Positions 35,646-44,095 of a DNA stretch of 64,000 bases are shown in pieces. Within the stretch, counting starts at the first letter, position 1. Each line of letters starts with the position of its first letter. The notes beneath the pieces were generated by a model that ran no database searches, was not told the DNA's origin, and saw only the letters and a list, made by a program, of their open reading frames with translations. A program made the translations under genes and the position numbers. Source of the stretch: a beta proteobacterium AAP51. GTDB taxonomy: Bacteria; Pseudomonadota; Gammaproteobacteria; Burkholderiales; Burkholderiaceae_C. Where the stretch lies: positions 1-64,000 of the forward strand of contig LJHT01000051.1 in the NCBI GenBank assembly GCA_001295905.1, given 5' to 3'.

Positions 35646-36632
35646 TTGAACCGCAGCCGGCGCTGGGCGCGGGCTGCCTCAGCGGCTGCTGCAAAGGTGG
35701 CCTGGGCTGGCGTGGTGCTGCTGGCCGGCCTGGGCTGGGCTCCTTCACACGCCACGTCGCTGCGCGCCTGCGACCCGCCCGACAAGCTGACGGCCGAGCA
35801 GAAGGACAAGATCTTCAGCTTCGGCGCCGTCATCAAGGCCGAGCTGGACAAATCGGGCCAGCGCCTCGCGCTCATCTCGCGCGCCGGCCTCGACCTCGGG
35901 CGTTTCGGGGTGCGTTATTCGCACGCCGGCTTCAGCCTGAAGCACAGCCCCGAGACCCCCTGGGCCGTGCGCCAGCTCTACTACGCCTGCGACGAGAAGC
36001 AGCCGCACATCTTCGACCAGGGCATGCTGGGCTTCCTGCTGGGCATGAACGAGCCGACGCTGGGTTATGTCTCGGTGGTGCTGCTGCCCGAGGCCGATGC
36101 GGCCGAACTGGAGCGCGCCGCGCTGGACAAGCGGCAGGCCCTGCAACTGCTGGGCGCCACCTACAGCGCCAATGCCTATGCCTTCAGCCAGCGCTACCAG
36201 AACTGCAACCAGTGGGTGGTGGAAGTGCTGGCCGCGGCTCGTGGGCGCCTGCTGGAAGGCGCCGAGGGCGCAGCTTCTGGCGGCGGGCCCCCGGGCGGGG
36301 CCGGCGCGTTGCGTGAACGTGCCCAGGCCTGGCTGCTGGGCCAGGGTTATGTGCCCAGCGTCATCGACGTGGGCTGGCGCCCGCTGATGTGGGCCACGGC
36401 CTTCGTGCCCTGGCTGAACAACGACGACCACCCCGCCGAAGACCAGGCGCAGGCGCTGTACCGCGTCAGCATGCCGGCGGCCATCGAGAGCTTCCTGCGC
36501 GCCCAGGTGCCGGGCGCCCAGCGCCTGGAGTTCTGCCACACCCAGCAGCACGTGGTGGTGCGCCGGGGCTGGCAGCCCATCGCCGAAGGCTGCGTGCCCG
36601 AGGCAGACGACACGGTCATCGCGCTGAACTGA
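35646..36632 (+). CDS. DUF2145 protein B (Cys variant)
   Basis: 328 residues if TTG 35646 is the start, giving a basic N-region and a signal peptide (VVLLAGLGWAPSHA). In-frame GTGs at 35595 and 35697 are alternatives, so the start is uncertain. DUF2145 blocks: LISRAGLDLGRFGVRYSHAGFSLK and RYQNCNQWVVEVLAAA, then RAQAWLLGQGYVPS and NNDDHP. Both the His and the Cys expected of a permuted papain-like fold are present, unlike paralogue A. An insertion of Gly/Ala (~residue 215) separates the halves. Confidence 0.83.
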   Translation: MNRSRRWARAASAAAAKVAWAGVVLLAGLGWAPSHATSLRACDPPDKLTAEQKDKIFSFGAVIKAELDKSGQRLALISRAGLDLGRFGVRYSHAGFSLKHSPETPWAVRQLYYACDEKQPHIFDQGMLGFLLGMNEPTLGYVSVVLLPEADAAELERAALDKRQALQLLGATYSANAYAFSQRYQNCNQWVVEVLAAARGRLLEGAEGAASGGGPPGGAGALRERAQAWLLGQGYVPSVIDVGWRPLMWATAFVPWLNNDDHPAEDQAQALYRVSMPAAIESFLRAQVPGAQRLEFCHTQQHVVVRRGWQPIAEGCVPEADDTVIALN

Positions 36633-36643
36633 AGCCCTGCCGC

Positions 36644-36673
36644 TTGCTGAAAGTACTGTATGAACGTACAGTA
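36644..36673 (+). promoter_or_regulatory. LexA (SOS) box overlapping the imuA promoter
   Basis: CTGT-N8-ACAG (36656-36671), with the wider palindrome TACTGTA/TACAGTA (36654-36673), is a textbook SOS box. It covers the spacer and -10 of a possible promoter: TTGCTG (36644-36649), 17 bp, TACAGT (36667-36672). The GTG start of imuA follows the -10 by 6 nt, so the transcript may be leaderless. Confidence 0.88.
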
Positions 36674-36678
36674 TTTCG

Positions 36679-37626
36679 GTGAGCCTCTTCTCCCTGACAC
36701 CTGCTGGGCCCTCTGCACCGCTGTCTGCGGCGCCGTTGCTTGCGCCGCTGCTTGCGCGGCCGCCCGCAAGGCCGGCGGGGCGGGTGGAGCAGGCCGAGCA
36801 GGCGGGGCAGCCAGCGCAGGCCCTGGCCGCACCGCCGGCACCGCCCGAGAGCCTGCACCCCGCGCTGTGGCGCGCCCACCAGCTGGGGCGCAGCAGCCAT
36901 GCCGGCCTGGCCAGCGGCTTTCCTGAGCTGGATGCCCAACTGCCCGGCGGCGGCTGGCCGCCGGGCGCCCTGACCGAACTGCTGCTGCCCCATGAAGGCC
37001 TGGGCGAGTTGCGCCTGCTGGCCCCGGTGCTGGCTGCCGTGCAGGCGCAGCAGCGCTGCGTGATGTGTTTCGACCCCCCCGCCGCCTTGTGCGCCTGGGC
37101 GCTGGCGGCGCTGGGCCTGGACGCGCAGCGCCTGGTGCTGCTGCAGGCCCGCCAGCCGCTGAAGGGCGCCGCGCGCACCCGCCTGCCCGCGCCCGACGTG
37201 CTGTGGGCGCTGGAGCAGGCGCTGAAAAGCGGGCAGGTGGGCGCCGTGCTGGCCTGGTTGCCTGCGCGCCTGCCGGCCGACGCCCTGCGCCGGCTGCAAC
37301 TGGCGGCGCAGAACCACGAAGGCCCGGCCTTCCTGCTGCGCGACGCGGCCTTGCGCCAGCAGCCCAGCGCCGCCCCGCTGCGGCTTGAACTGGCCTGCGC
37401 CGGGCCCGACCGCCTGCGCGTGGCCCTGCTCAAGCGCCGCGGCCCGCTGCTGGCGCGGCCGCTGCTGCTGGCGCTGCCGCCCGTGCTCTCGGGCCCGGCG
37501 CTGGCGCGTGCGCAGCGTGCGGCGGCCGCCAAGGCGGCGGCGCCAGGCTCGTCTGCAGCGCAGGCCTTGCAAGCCGCACGGGGTGGCCCGCAGGCCGCGC
37601 CGGCCGTGTCGGCCCTGGGCCGCTGA
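36679..37626 (+). CDS. imuA: ImuA, translesion mutagenesis RecA-like protein
   Basis: 315 residues from GTG 36679. The N-terminal ~55 residues are Ala/Pro-rich. The RecA/SulA-like core begins at LHPALWRAHQLGRSSHAGLASGFPELDAQLPGGGWPPGALTELL, typical of ImuA. The rest is a shortened RecA fold ending LLKRRGPLLARPLLL. Damage-inducible through the LexA box just upstream. With ImuB and (elsewhere) DnaE2 it forms the error-prone bypass mutasome. imuB starts 52 bp downstream. Confidence 0.92.
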   Translation: MSLFSLTPAGPSAPLSAAPLLAPLLARPPARPAGRVEQAEQAGQPAQALAAPPAPPESLHPALWRAHQLGRSSHAGLASGFPELDAQLPGGGWPPGALTELLLPHEGLGELRLLAPVLAAVQAQQRCVMCFDPPAALCAWALAALGLDAQRLVLLQARQPLKGAARTRLPAPDVLWALEQALKSGQVGAVLAWLPARLPADALRRLQLAAQNHEGPAFLLRDAALRQQPSAAPLRLELACAGPDRLRVALLKRRGPLLARPLLLALPPVLSGPALARAQRAAAAKAAAPGSSAAQALQAARGGPQAAPAVSALGR

Positions 37627-37678
37627 GGCCGCGCTTCGGCGCTTCAGCGCTTCATGCCTGCCGTGCCCGGGTTGACAC

Positions 37679-39265
37679 ATGCGCTGGTGGGCCCTGCATC
37701 TGCCGCTGCTGTCGCTGGAGGCCTTCTGCGCCACGCTGCCGCCAGAACAGGCTGGAAGGCCCGAACGGCCCGAACGGCCGGTCGCGCTGGTGGCGGCGCA
37801 TCGCGTGGCCGCCGTGAATGCGGCCGCTGCCGCCTGCGGCGTGCGTGCCGAGATGAAACGCGCCACCGCGCTGGCGCTGGCTTCTGACCTGCTGCTGGCC
37901 GAAGCCAGCCCGGCGCGCGACAGCGCCGCGCTGCGCGCCGTGGCCCACGCCGCGCTGGCCTTCACGCCGGCCGTGGTGCTGCACGACGCCCAGACCGTGC
38001 TGATGGAGGTGCAGGGCAGCCTGCGTCTTTTCGGCGGTCCGGCCGCGCTGCACCAGCGCCTGCAGGCCGCGCTGGCGCCGCTGGGCCACCGCGTGCAGAT
38101 GGCCGCCGCCCCCACTGCCGTGGGCGCGGCCCTGCTGGCGCGCTGGTGGCCGCGCGGCGATCTCACCACCGCCGCCGGCCCCCACCTGCTGCTGGGCCCC
38201 CACGCCACCGACCTCGCGGCGCTGCAGGCCCTGCTGGCGCCCGCGCCGGTGTGGCTGCTGGGCCCGGGCCGCGAGCACTGGGAAGCCCTGCAGGGCATGG
38301 GCCTGCACACCCTGCACGACCTGCAGCAGATGCCGCGCGCCGGCCTGGCGCGGCGCTTCGGCACCGAGGTGCTGGACGAACTCGACCGCGCCCTGGGCCG
38401 CCGCCCCGACCCGCGCCGCTGGCTGGCGCTGCCGGCCCACTTCGACAGCCGCCTGGAACTGCTGGCCCGCGCCGAAACCACCGACCAGGTGCTGCATGGC
38501 GCCGCCGTGCTGCTGGCGCGCCTGCTGGCCTGGGCACAGGCGCACCAGGCGCGCGTGGGCAGCTTCACGCTGCGCATGCGCCACGAGCGCCAGCGCCGCG
38601 TGCTGCAGCCGCCCACCGAACTGGCCGTGGCCCTGGCCGAACCTTCGGCCGAGCTGGCTCACCTGCAGCTGCTGCTGCGCGAGCGCCTGGCCCGCCTGAC
38701 GCTGACCGCGCCCACGCTGGAGCTGCAGCTCAGCTGCCAGCACCTGGTGGCCGGGGCCGTGCCCAACGGCGAGCTCTTTCCCACCCAGGCCAGCCAGGCC
38801 GAGGGCCTGGTGCGCCTGCTGGAGCGCCTGCGCGCGCGCCTGGGCGACGACCAGGTGCTGCGCCTGCAGGCCGTGGCCGACCACCGCCCCGAACACGCCA
38901 GCGCCACCGTGCCGGCCCAGGGCAGCGCGTCCTCGATCTCGCCATCCACCGCACCCTCCGCCGCGCCTTCAACCGCGCCCTCCGCCACGCCCGGCCCGCT
39001 GCCCCTGCACCGTCCGGCCTGGCTGCTGCCCGTGCCCCAGCCGCTGGCCGAGCGTGCCGCGCTGCCCGTGCTGCAAGGCCGCCCGCTGCAGTTGCTGAGC
39101 GGCCCCGAGCGCATCGAAACCGGCTGGTGGGATGGCGCGCCCGCCGTGCGCGACTACTACATCGCCCAAACGCCCGAGGGCGCGCTGGTGTGGGTGTGGC
39201 ACGCCCGCCTGCCCGATGCCGACGATGCCGCGCCGCGCTGGTACCTGCAGGGGCGTTTCGGATGA
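37679..39265 (+). CDS. imuB: ImuB, Y-family-polymerase-like protein
   Basis: 528 residues. A DinB/UmuC-type fold (WWALHLPLLSLEAFC to the helix-hairpin LQGMGLHTLHDLQQMPRAGLARRFG). The acidic catalytic triplet of active Y-family polymerases is not seen at the N-terminal position, as is usual for ImuB. It serves as an adaptor linking DnaE2 to the beta clamp. The C-terminal region (RPLQLLSGPERIETGWWDG...RDYYIA) is characteristic. A low-complexity Ser/Thr/Ala/Pro linker (~residues 420-440) separates the two parts. The expected dnaE2 gene does not follow: the next gene is on the opposite strand. Confidence 0.93.
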   Translation: MRWWALHLPLLSLEAFCATLPPEQAGRPERPERPVALVAAHRVAAVNAAAAACGVRAEMKRATALALASDLLLAEASPARDSAALRAVAHAALAFTPAVVLHDAQTVLMEVQGSLRLFGGPAALHQRLQAALAPLGHRVQMAAAPTAVGAALLARWWPRGDLTTAAGPHLLLGPHATDLAALQALLAPAPVWLLGPGREHWEALQGMGLHTLHDLQQMPRAGLARRFGTEVLDELDRALGRRPDPRRWLALPAHFDSRLELLARAETTDQVLHGAAVLLARLLAWAQAHQARVGSFTLRMRHERQRRVLQPPTELAVALAEPSAELAHLQLLLRERLARLTLTAPTLELQLSCQHLVAGAVPNGELFPTQASQAEGLVRLLERLRARLGDDQVLRLQAVADHRPEHASATVPAQGSASSISPSTAPSAAPSTAPSATPGPLPLHRPAWLLPVPQPLAERAALPVLQGRPLQLLSGPERIETGWWDGAPAVRDYYIAQTPEGALVWVWHARLPDADDAAPRWYLQGRFG

Positions 39266-39289
39266 AGCGGCGCTGCCGCGCGGCCACCT

Positions 39290-39865
39290 TCACAACGCGA
39301 TGCGGAACCGCAGCGCCGGCGTGCCGCCGAAGGCCGCCGGCAGCGTGAAGGCTTCCATCAACGCCCCGCCGTTGGCAGTGATGACGCGCTGCGAAGGCGC
39401 GTTGTCGGCGTCGGTGGTGAGCTGCACCTCGCGCAGGCCGAAGCTGCGCGCCAGCGGCAGCATCAGCGCCAGGGCGCGCGTGGCGTGGCCGCGGCGCTGT
39501 TTCCAGGGCACCACGGTGTAGCCCAGGTGCCCCAGCACATGCGGCGGCAGCGGCCCGTGGTCTTTCGGCCAGCGCAGGTTGATGCTGCCGCAGAAACTGC
39601 CGTCGGCGCTTTCGGCATCTTCCGGTGCCCACATCCAGCGCACCACGCCGGGCAGGCGTTCCACCTGGCTGCCGTCGGGCAGCGTCACGCGCGGGCCCAG
39701 GGCCTCGGGGTCGTGCAGGGTGGTCAGGAAGCCTGCCGCATCGGCCGCGATGGCCTGCAGCTGTTCCTGCGCCGCCTCTGGGCGCGTGGTGTTGGGCGAC
39801 CAGCCGCGCGACAAGGCCGCGCAGTAGCCGGCCAGGTGTTCGGGCCCGGGGCGCACCAGTTCCAT
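39290..39865 (-). CDS. GNAT family N-acetyltransferase
   Basis: 191 residues. The acetyl-CoA-binding GNAT core shows LGHLGYTVVPWKQRRGHATRALALML (motif A) and the C-terminal LTTDADNAPSQRVITANGGALME (motif B), typical of the RimJ/RimL-like or YjaB-like group. The substrate cannot be told. Third in a minus-strand run after trpS and the esterase; 19 bp separate it from the latter. It is convergent with imuB. Confidence 0.9.
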   Translation of the reverse strand: MELVRPGPEHLAGYCAALSRGWSPNTTRPEAAQEQLQAIAADAAGFLTTLHDPEALGPRVTLPDGSQVERLPGVVRWMWAPEDAESADGSFCGSINLRWPKDHGPLPPHVLGHLGYTVVPWKQRRGHATRALALMLPLARSFGLREVQLTTDADNAPSQRVITANGGALMEAFTLPAAFGGTPALRFRIAL

Positions 39866-39884
39866 CGTCAGGCCTGGCTGCGCT

Positions 39885-40556
39885 TCAGGCGGGCTTCAGC
39901 ACACCCAGCAGCCACTGCTGCAGTGCCTGCACTTCCTCCATGCACACCGAGTGCTGCATGGGGTAGTCGTGCCACTGCACGGGCTGGCCCAGGGCCTGCA
40001 GCTGGTCGCGCGCGGCGGCGCCGCGGGCCAGGGGCACCACGCCGTCGCTGCGGCCGTGGGCCAGGAACAGCGGCGTCATCACGTTCGCATCGTGGCGTTC
40101 GGCTGTGGTGGTGTCGGCCAGCGGCAGGTAGCCCGACATGCCCACCAACCCCGCCAGCCGCTGCCCATAGCGCAGCCCGGCGCCCAGCGTGATGGCGCAG
40201 CCCTGCGAGAAGCCGCCCAGCACGATGCGCTGCGCGGGCACGCCGCGCGCCACCTCGCGGTCGATCAGCGCGTGCACCTGCGCAAAGCTCTCGCGCAAGC
40301 CGGCTTCGTCTTCGCGCCGCACGAGGTCGGCGCCCAGGATGTCGTACCAGGCGCGCATGCGGTGACCGCCGTTGATGGTGACGGCACGCTCCGGCGCGCG
40401 CGGGAACACCCAGCGCACCGGGCCCGCGGGGCCGAGCTTCAGCTCATCGGCGAAGGAAAGAAAGTCGGTGCCGTCGGCGCCCAGGCCGTGCAGCACGATG
40501 ACGGTGGCCCGCGGCTCGGCGCCGGGATGCACTTCGATGGTTTGCAGCGCGTTCAT
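39885..40556 (-). CDS. Phospholipase/carboxylesterase-type alpha/beta hydrolase
   Basis: 223 residues. Alpha/beta hydrolase with the nucleophile elbow GGFSQGCAI (Ser), acid Asp in HGRSDGVVPL and His in DYPMQHSVCMEE. The oxyanion segment is VLHGLGADGTDFL. The size and motifs match the carboxylesterase/acyl-protein thioesterase-like family (PF02230). No signal peptide, so cytosolic. Its start is 1 bp after the trpS stop, implying co-transcription. Natural substrate unknown. Confidence 0.92.
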   Translation of the reverse strand: MNALQTIEVHPGAEPRATVIVLHGLGADGTDFLSFADELKLGPAGPVRWVFPRAPERAVTINGGHRMRAWYDILGADLVRREDEAGLRESFAQVHALIDREVARGVPAQRIVLGGFSQGCAITLGAGLRYGQRLAGLVGMSGYLPLADTTTAERHDANVMTPLFLAHGRSDGVVPLARGAAARDQLQALGQPVQWHDYPMQHSVCMEEVQALQQWLLGVLKPA

Positions 40557-40557
40557 G

Positions 40558-41766
40558 TCAGTAGCTCAGGCCCATGGCGTGGCGCACGTCCTTCATCGTC
40601 TGCTTGGCCACCGTGCGCGCGCGCTCGGTGCCCATCTCGACGATCCAGTGCACCTGCTTGGGGTTCGAGAGATAGGTCTCTGCGCGCTCGCGCCAGGGCT
40701 GCTGCTCCTGCACGATGGCGTCGATCACGGGTTGCTTGCAATCCAGGCAGCCGATGCCGGCGCTCTGGCAGCCCTTCACCACCCATTCCTTCGTGGCTTC
40801 GTCGCTGTAGACCTTGTGGAACTGCCACACCGGGCACTTCTCCGGGTTGCCGGGGTCGGTGCGGCGGCCGCGCGCGGGGTCGGTGGCCATGCCACGGATC
40901 TTGCGCGTGACCTCGGCGGGCTCTTCGCGCATCAGCACCGCGTTGCCGTAGCTCTTGCTCATCTTCGCGCCGTCGGTGCCGGGCAGGCGCAGCACCTCGG
41001 TGTGCAGCGCGTGCGGCTCGGTGAGGATGGTCTTGCCCGCACCCTTGAGAAAACCCAGCAGCAGTTCGCTGTCGTCTTCCGTCCAGCCGGCCACGTTCGC
41101 GGCGGCCTTGGTGACAAGGCCCGTGCCCTTGGCCAGCGCTTCTTCGCTGCCGGTTTCGCCGAAGGCCTTGCGCTGCTTCTCGAAGTAGCGCGCGTCGTCC
41201 TTGCCCAGCTTGGCCAGGGCGGCGGCGGTCTTTGCCTCGCCGTCCTTGCTGCGGCCGTAGAGGTTGTTGAAGCGGCGCGCCACCTCGCGCGTCAGCTCGA
41301 CGTGGCTGGCCTGGTCTTCGCCCACGGGCACGTGGTTGGCCTTGTAGATGAGGATGTCGGCGGCCTGCAGCAGCGGGTAGCCCAGGAAGCCGTAGGTCGC
41401 CAGGTCGCGGTCTTTCAGCTTCTCGATCTGGTCCTTGTAGGTGGGCACGCGTTCCAGCCAGCCCAGCGGCGTGCCCATGGCCAGCAGCGTGAAGAGTTCG
41501 GCGTGCTCGGGAATGTGGCTCTGGATGAAGATCGTGCACTTGTCGGGGTCCAGGCCGGCGGCGATCCAGTCCACCACCATGTCGTAGACGAACTTCTCCA
41601 TCACCTCGCGTTCTTCGTAGTGCGTGGTCAGCGCATGCCAGTCGGCCACGAAGAAGAAGCACTCGTGCTCGTGCTGCAGCCGCACCCAGTTCTTCAGGGC
41701 GCCGTGGAAGTGGCCAAGGTGCATGGCGCCGGTGGGGCGCATGCCGGAAAGAACGCGTGAACGCAT
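40558..41766 (-). CDS. trpS: Tryptophan-tRNA ligase
   Basis: 402 residues from ATG 41766 (MRSRVLSGMRPTGAMHLGHFHG, the class I HIGH region); ATG 41778 is an alternative. It charges tRNA-Trp with tryptophan. Catalytic motifs: HLGHFHG, VGEDQASHVELTREVA and KMSKSYGN. About 60 residues longer than the E. coli enzyme (334), as in the long TrpS form, with an insertion around residues 175-230 and a CLDCK-containing C-terminal region. Head of the trpS-esterase-GNAT run. Confidence 0.95.
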   Translation of the reverse strand: MRSRVLSGMRPTGAMHLGHFHGALKNWVRLQHEHECFFFVADWHALTTHYEEREVMEKFVYDMVVDWIAAGLDPDKCTIFIQSHIPEHAELFTLLAMGTPLGWLERVPTYKDQIEKLKDRDLATYGFLGYPLLQAADILIYKANHVPVGEDQASHVELTREVARRFNNLYGRSKDGEAKTAAALAKLGKDDARYFEKQRKAFGETGSEEALAKGTGLVTKAAANVAGWTEDDSELLLGFLKGAGKTILTEPHALHTEVLRLPGTDGAKMSKSYGNAVLMREEPAEVTRKIRGMATDPARGRRTDPGNPEKCPVWQFHKVYSDEATKEWVVKGCQSAGIGCLDCKQPVIDAIVQEQQPWRERAETYLSNPKQVHWIVEMGTERARTVAKQTMKDVRHAMGLSY

Positions 41767-41884
41767 GGTGGGCTGCAAGGCAGGTACGACGGGGTGCTGA
41801 TTCTCTCAGGAAGGTTTCCGCCTTCGCAGCCTCTGCCTGGGCCGGCGGGGCTGGCCGCCGGCCGCACCTACACTGCGGGCCGCC

Positions 41885-42511
41885 ATGAAACGCATCGTCA
41901 TCTTGATCTCGGGCCGCGGCTCGAACATGGAAGCCATCCACCGTCGCTGCGCCGAAGAAGGCTGGCCGGCCCAGGTGGTGGCCGTCATCGCCAACCGCCC
42001 GCAAGCCGGTGGCCTGGCCTGGGCGGCCGAGCGCGGCATCGCCACGCGGCTGGTCGACCACCGGGCGCATGCCAGCCGCGAAGCCTTCGACGACGCCCTG
42101 GCCGCCGCCATCGACGAACACCAGCCCCACCTGGTGGTGCTGGCCGGCTTCATGCGTGTGCTGGGCGCGGCCTTCGTGCGCCACTACGAGGGGCGTCTGC
42201 TCAACATCCACCCCTCGCTGCTGCCGGCCTTCCCGGGCCTGCACACGCACCGCCGCACGCTGGAGGTGGGCTGCAAGGCCGCCGGCGCCACGGTGCACTT
42301 CGTGACGCCCGAGCTCGACCACGGCCCCATCGTGATGCAGAGCGTGGTGCCGGTGCTTCCGGGCGACGATGAACACACGCTCTCGGCGCGCGTGCTGGCC
42401 ACCGAACACATCATCTACCCGCTGTCGGTGCGCTGGTTCGTCGAAGGCAAGCTGCGCATCGAAGACGGCCGCGTGCGGCAGACCGACGGCGCCTCGCAGG
42501 TCTTGATCTAG
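41885..42511 (+). CDS. purN: Phosphoribosylglycinamide formyltransferase (GART)
   Basis: 208 residues. Transfers formyl from 10-formyl-THF to GAR in purine synthesis. MKRIVILISGRGSNMEAIH at the N terminus (phosphoribose loop). The catalytic NIHPSLLPAFPGLHTH (Asn, His) and the Asp of VTPELDHGPIVMQ complete the site. TACACT (41869-41874) lies 10 nt upstream of the ATG. It is divergent from trpS, with the inverted repeat GGCCGGCGG/CCGCCGGCC (41840-41863) between. Confidence 0.96.
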   Translation: MKRIVILISGRGSNMEAIHRRCAEEGWPAQVVAVIANRPQAGGLAWAAERGIATRLVDHRAHASREAFDDALAAAIDEHQPHLVVLAGFMRVLGAAFVRHYEGRLLNIHPSLLPAFPGLHTHRRTLEVGCKAAGATVHFVTPELDHGPIVMQSVVPVLPGDDEHTLSARVLATEHIIYPLSVRWFVEGKLRIEDGRVRQTDGASQVLI

Positions 42512-42529
42512 CGCGCGCCGGCGCCGCTG

Positions 42530-42778
42530 TCAGCCGATGCGCGCAAAGCGCGGCTGGCGCTGGCCGTTGATCACCACCTCCGAGAAGAACATGCCGTGCG
42601 GCCGCACCCAGTCGCCTTTGTTGCCGTAGAGCGGGCGGTACAGCACCAGCGGCTCCAGCGTTTCGCTGTGGCGCACCACGCCCAGCAGTTCGTACTCGCC
42701 GCCCTTGTAGTGGCGGTAGCGGCCGGCCGGGGCCGGGGGCAGGGGTGGCAGGTCGCTGTCGTCGGGTGAACTGTTCAT
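42530..42778 (-). CDS. DUF1653 protein
   Basis: 82 residues from ATG 42778. The domain fills the protein: GRYRHYKGGEYELLGVVRHSETLEPLVLYRPLYGNKGDWVRP, then FFSEVVINGQRQPRFARI. Small cytoplasmic beta protein of unknown function, widespread in proteobacteria. Convergent with purN (18 bp) and divergent from the rsmB-like gene (21 bp), with which it may share a symmetrical -10 element. Confidence 0.9.
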   Translation of the reverse strand: MNSSPDDSDLPPLPPAPAGRYRHYKGGEYELLGVVRHSETLEPLVLYRPLYGNKGDWVRPHGMFFSEVVINGQRQPRFARIG

Positions 42779-42787
42779 GCCGGGCAG

Positions 42788-42794
42788 GATAATC
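42788..42794. promoter_or_regulatory. Symmetrical -10 element between divergent genes
   Basis: GGATAATCC reads GATAAT on the plus strand, 6 nt before the ATG at 42800, and GATTAT on the minus strand, 10 nt before the DUF1653 ATG at 42778. The two genes are only 21 bp apart, so a shared bidirectional promoter core producing leaderless or nearly leaderless mRNAs is likely. Confidence 0.45.
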
Positions 42795-42799
42795 CGTCG

Positions 42800-44068
42800 A
42801 TGCATCCCAACGCCCTTGTCGACCTGAGCACCGAGCTGCTGCGCGCCGTGCTGAAGCTCGACCATCCTGCCGACAGCGTGGTCTCGGCCTTCTTCCGCCA
42901 GCACCGCACCCTGGGTTCGCGCGAGCGCCATGCGCTGGCCGAAACCGCCTACACCGTGCTGCGCCAGCGCCTGCTGTTCCAGAACCTGGCGCAAAGCGGC
43001 AGCGGCCCGCTGGAACGCCGCCTGGCCATCCTGGCCTGGCAGGGCAGCCCCAGCTTCCTGCGCGCGGCACTCGCCCCCAATGAGCTGGCCTGGCTGACGG
43101 CCGTCGAAGACATCGACCACGCCACCTTGCCCGAGAAGCTGCGCCACAACCTGCCCGACTGGCTGGCCCAGCCGCTGAAAGACAGCCTGGGCGACGAGTT
43201 CTGGCCCCTGGTGGACGCCCTCTCGGAAACCGCCGCGCTCGACCTGCGCGTGAACCTGCTCAAGGCCAAGCGCGAAGACGTGCTGCGCACGCTCACCGAA
43301 GCCGGCTTCACTGCCACCCCCACGCCCTATTCACCCTGGGGCCTGCGCCTGCAGGGCAAGCCGGCGCTGCACAAGCTGGACGTCTTCACCCAGGGCCTGG
43401 TGGAAGTGCAGGACGAAGGCAGCCAGTTGCTGGCGCTGCTGACCGACCCCAAGCGCGGCGAGATGGTGGTCGATTTCTGCGCCGGTGCCGGCGGCAAGAC
43501 CCTGGCCCTGGGCGCGGCCATGCGCAACACCGGGCGGCTGTATGCCTTCGACATCTCGGGCCACCGGCTCGACGCGCTGAAGCCCCGGCTCGCGCGCAGC
43601 GGCCTGTCCAACGTGCACCCGGCGCAGATCGCCCACGAGCGCGACGACCGCATCAAGCGCCTGGCCGGCAAGATCGACCGCGTGCTGGTGGACGCACCCT
43701 GCTCCGGCCTGGGCACGCTGCGCCGCAACCCCGACCTGAAGTGGCGCCAAAGCCCGCAGGCCGTGAGCGAGATGCAGGCCAAGCAGACCGCCATCCTGAC
43801 CAGCGCGGCGCGGCTGCTGAAGCCGGGCGGCCGCCTGGTCTACGCCACCTGTAGCCTGCTGACGACGGAAAACGAAGCCGTGGCCGATGCCTTCACGGCC
43901 GCCCACGCCGGGCCGTCGGGCGGTTTCGAGGTGCTGCCAGCGCAGCAGGCGCTGGAGGCCGCGCGCGTGGACGGCGCCGCCTTGCTGGTGGCGGGCCCTT
44001 ACCTGCGACTTTGGCCACACCGCCACCAGACCGACGGTTTTTTCGCCGCCGTCTGGCAAAAGCGTTGA
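42800..44068 (+). CDS. RsmB/NOP-family rRNA (cytosine-5) methyltransferase
   Basis: 422 residues. N-terminal NusB-like helical domain (to ~140), then the SAM-dependent domain: VDFCAGAGGKTLALGAAM (SAM loop), DISGHRLDALKPRL, VDAPCSGLGTLRRNPDLKW (motif IV catalytic-release Cys) and VYATCSLLTTENE (motif VI catalytic Cys). Length and layout fit RsmB (16S m5C967) but other NOP members are possible. No Shine-Dalgarno; the -10-like GATAAT sits 6 nt before the ATG. Confidence 0.92.
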   Translation: MHPNALVDLSTELLRAVLKLDHPADSVVSAFFRQHRTLGSRERHALAETAYTVLRQRLLFQNLAQSGSGPLERRLAILAWQGSPSFLRAALAPNELAWLTAVEDIDHATLPEKLRHNLPDWLAQPLKDSLGDEFWPLVDALSETAALDLRVNLLKAKREDVLRTLTEAGFTATPTPYSPWGLRLQGKPALHKLDVFTQGLVEVQDEGSQLLALLTDPKRGEMVVDFCAGAGGKTLALGAAMRNTGRLYAFDISGHRLDALKPRLARSGLSNVHPAQIAHERDDRIKRLAGKIDRVLVDAPCSGLGTLRRNPDLKWRQSPQAVSEMQAKQTAILTSAARLLKPGGRLVYATCSLLTTENEAVADAFTAAHAGPSGGFEVLPAQQALEAARVDGAALLVAGPYLRLWPHRHQTDGFFAAVWQKR

Positions 44069-44095
44069 AATCAGCCCTTACGGGCGCCATCTGTT

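Noticed and set aside
36660..36926. ATG-started frame overlapping the LexA box
   Set aside because: Its product has no similarity to ImuA, and the GTG frame at 36679 contains all ImuA motifs.
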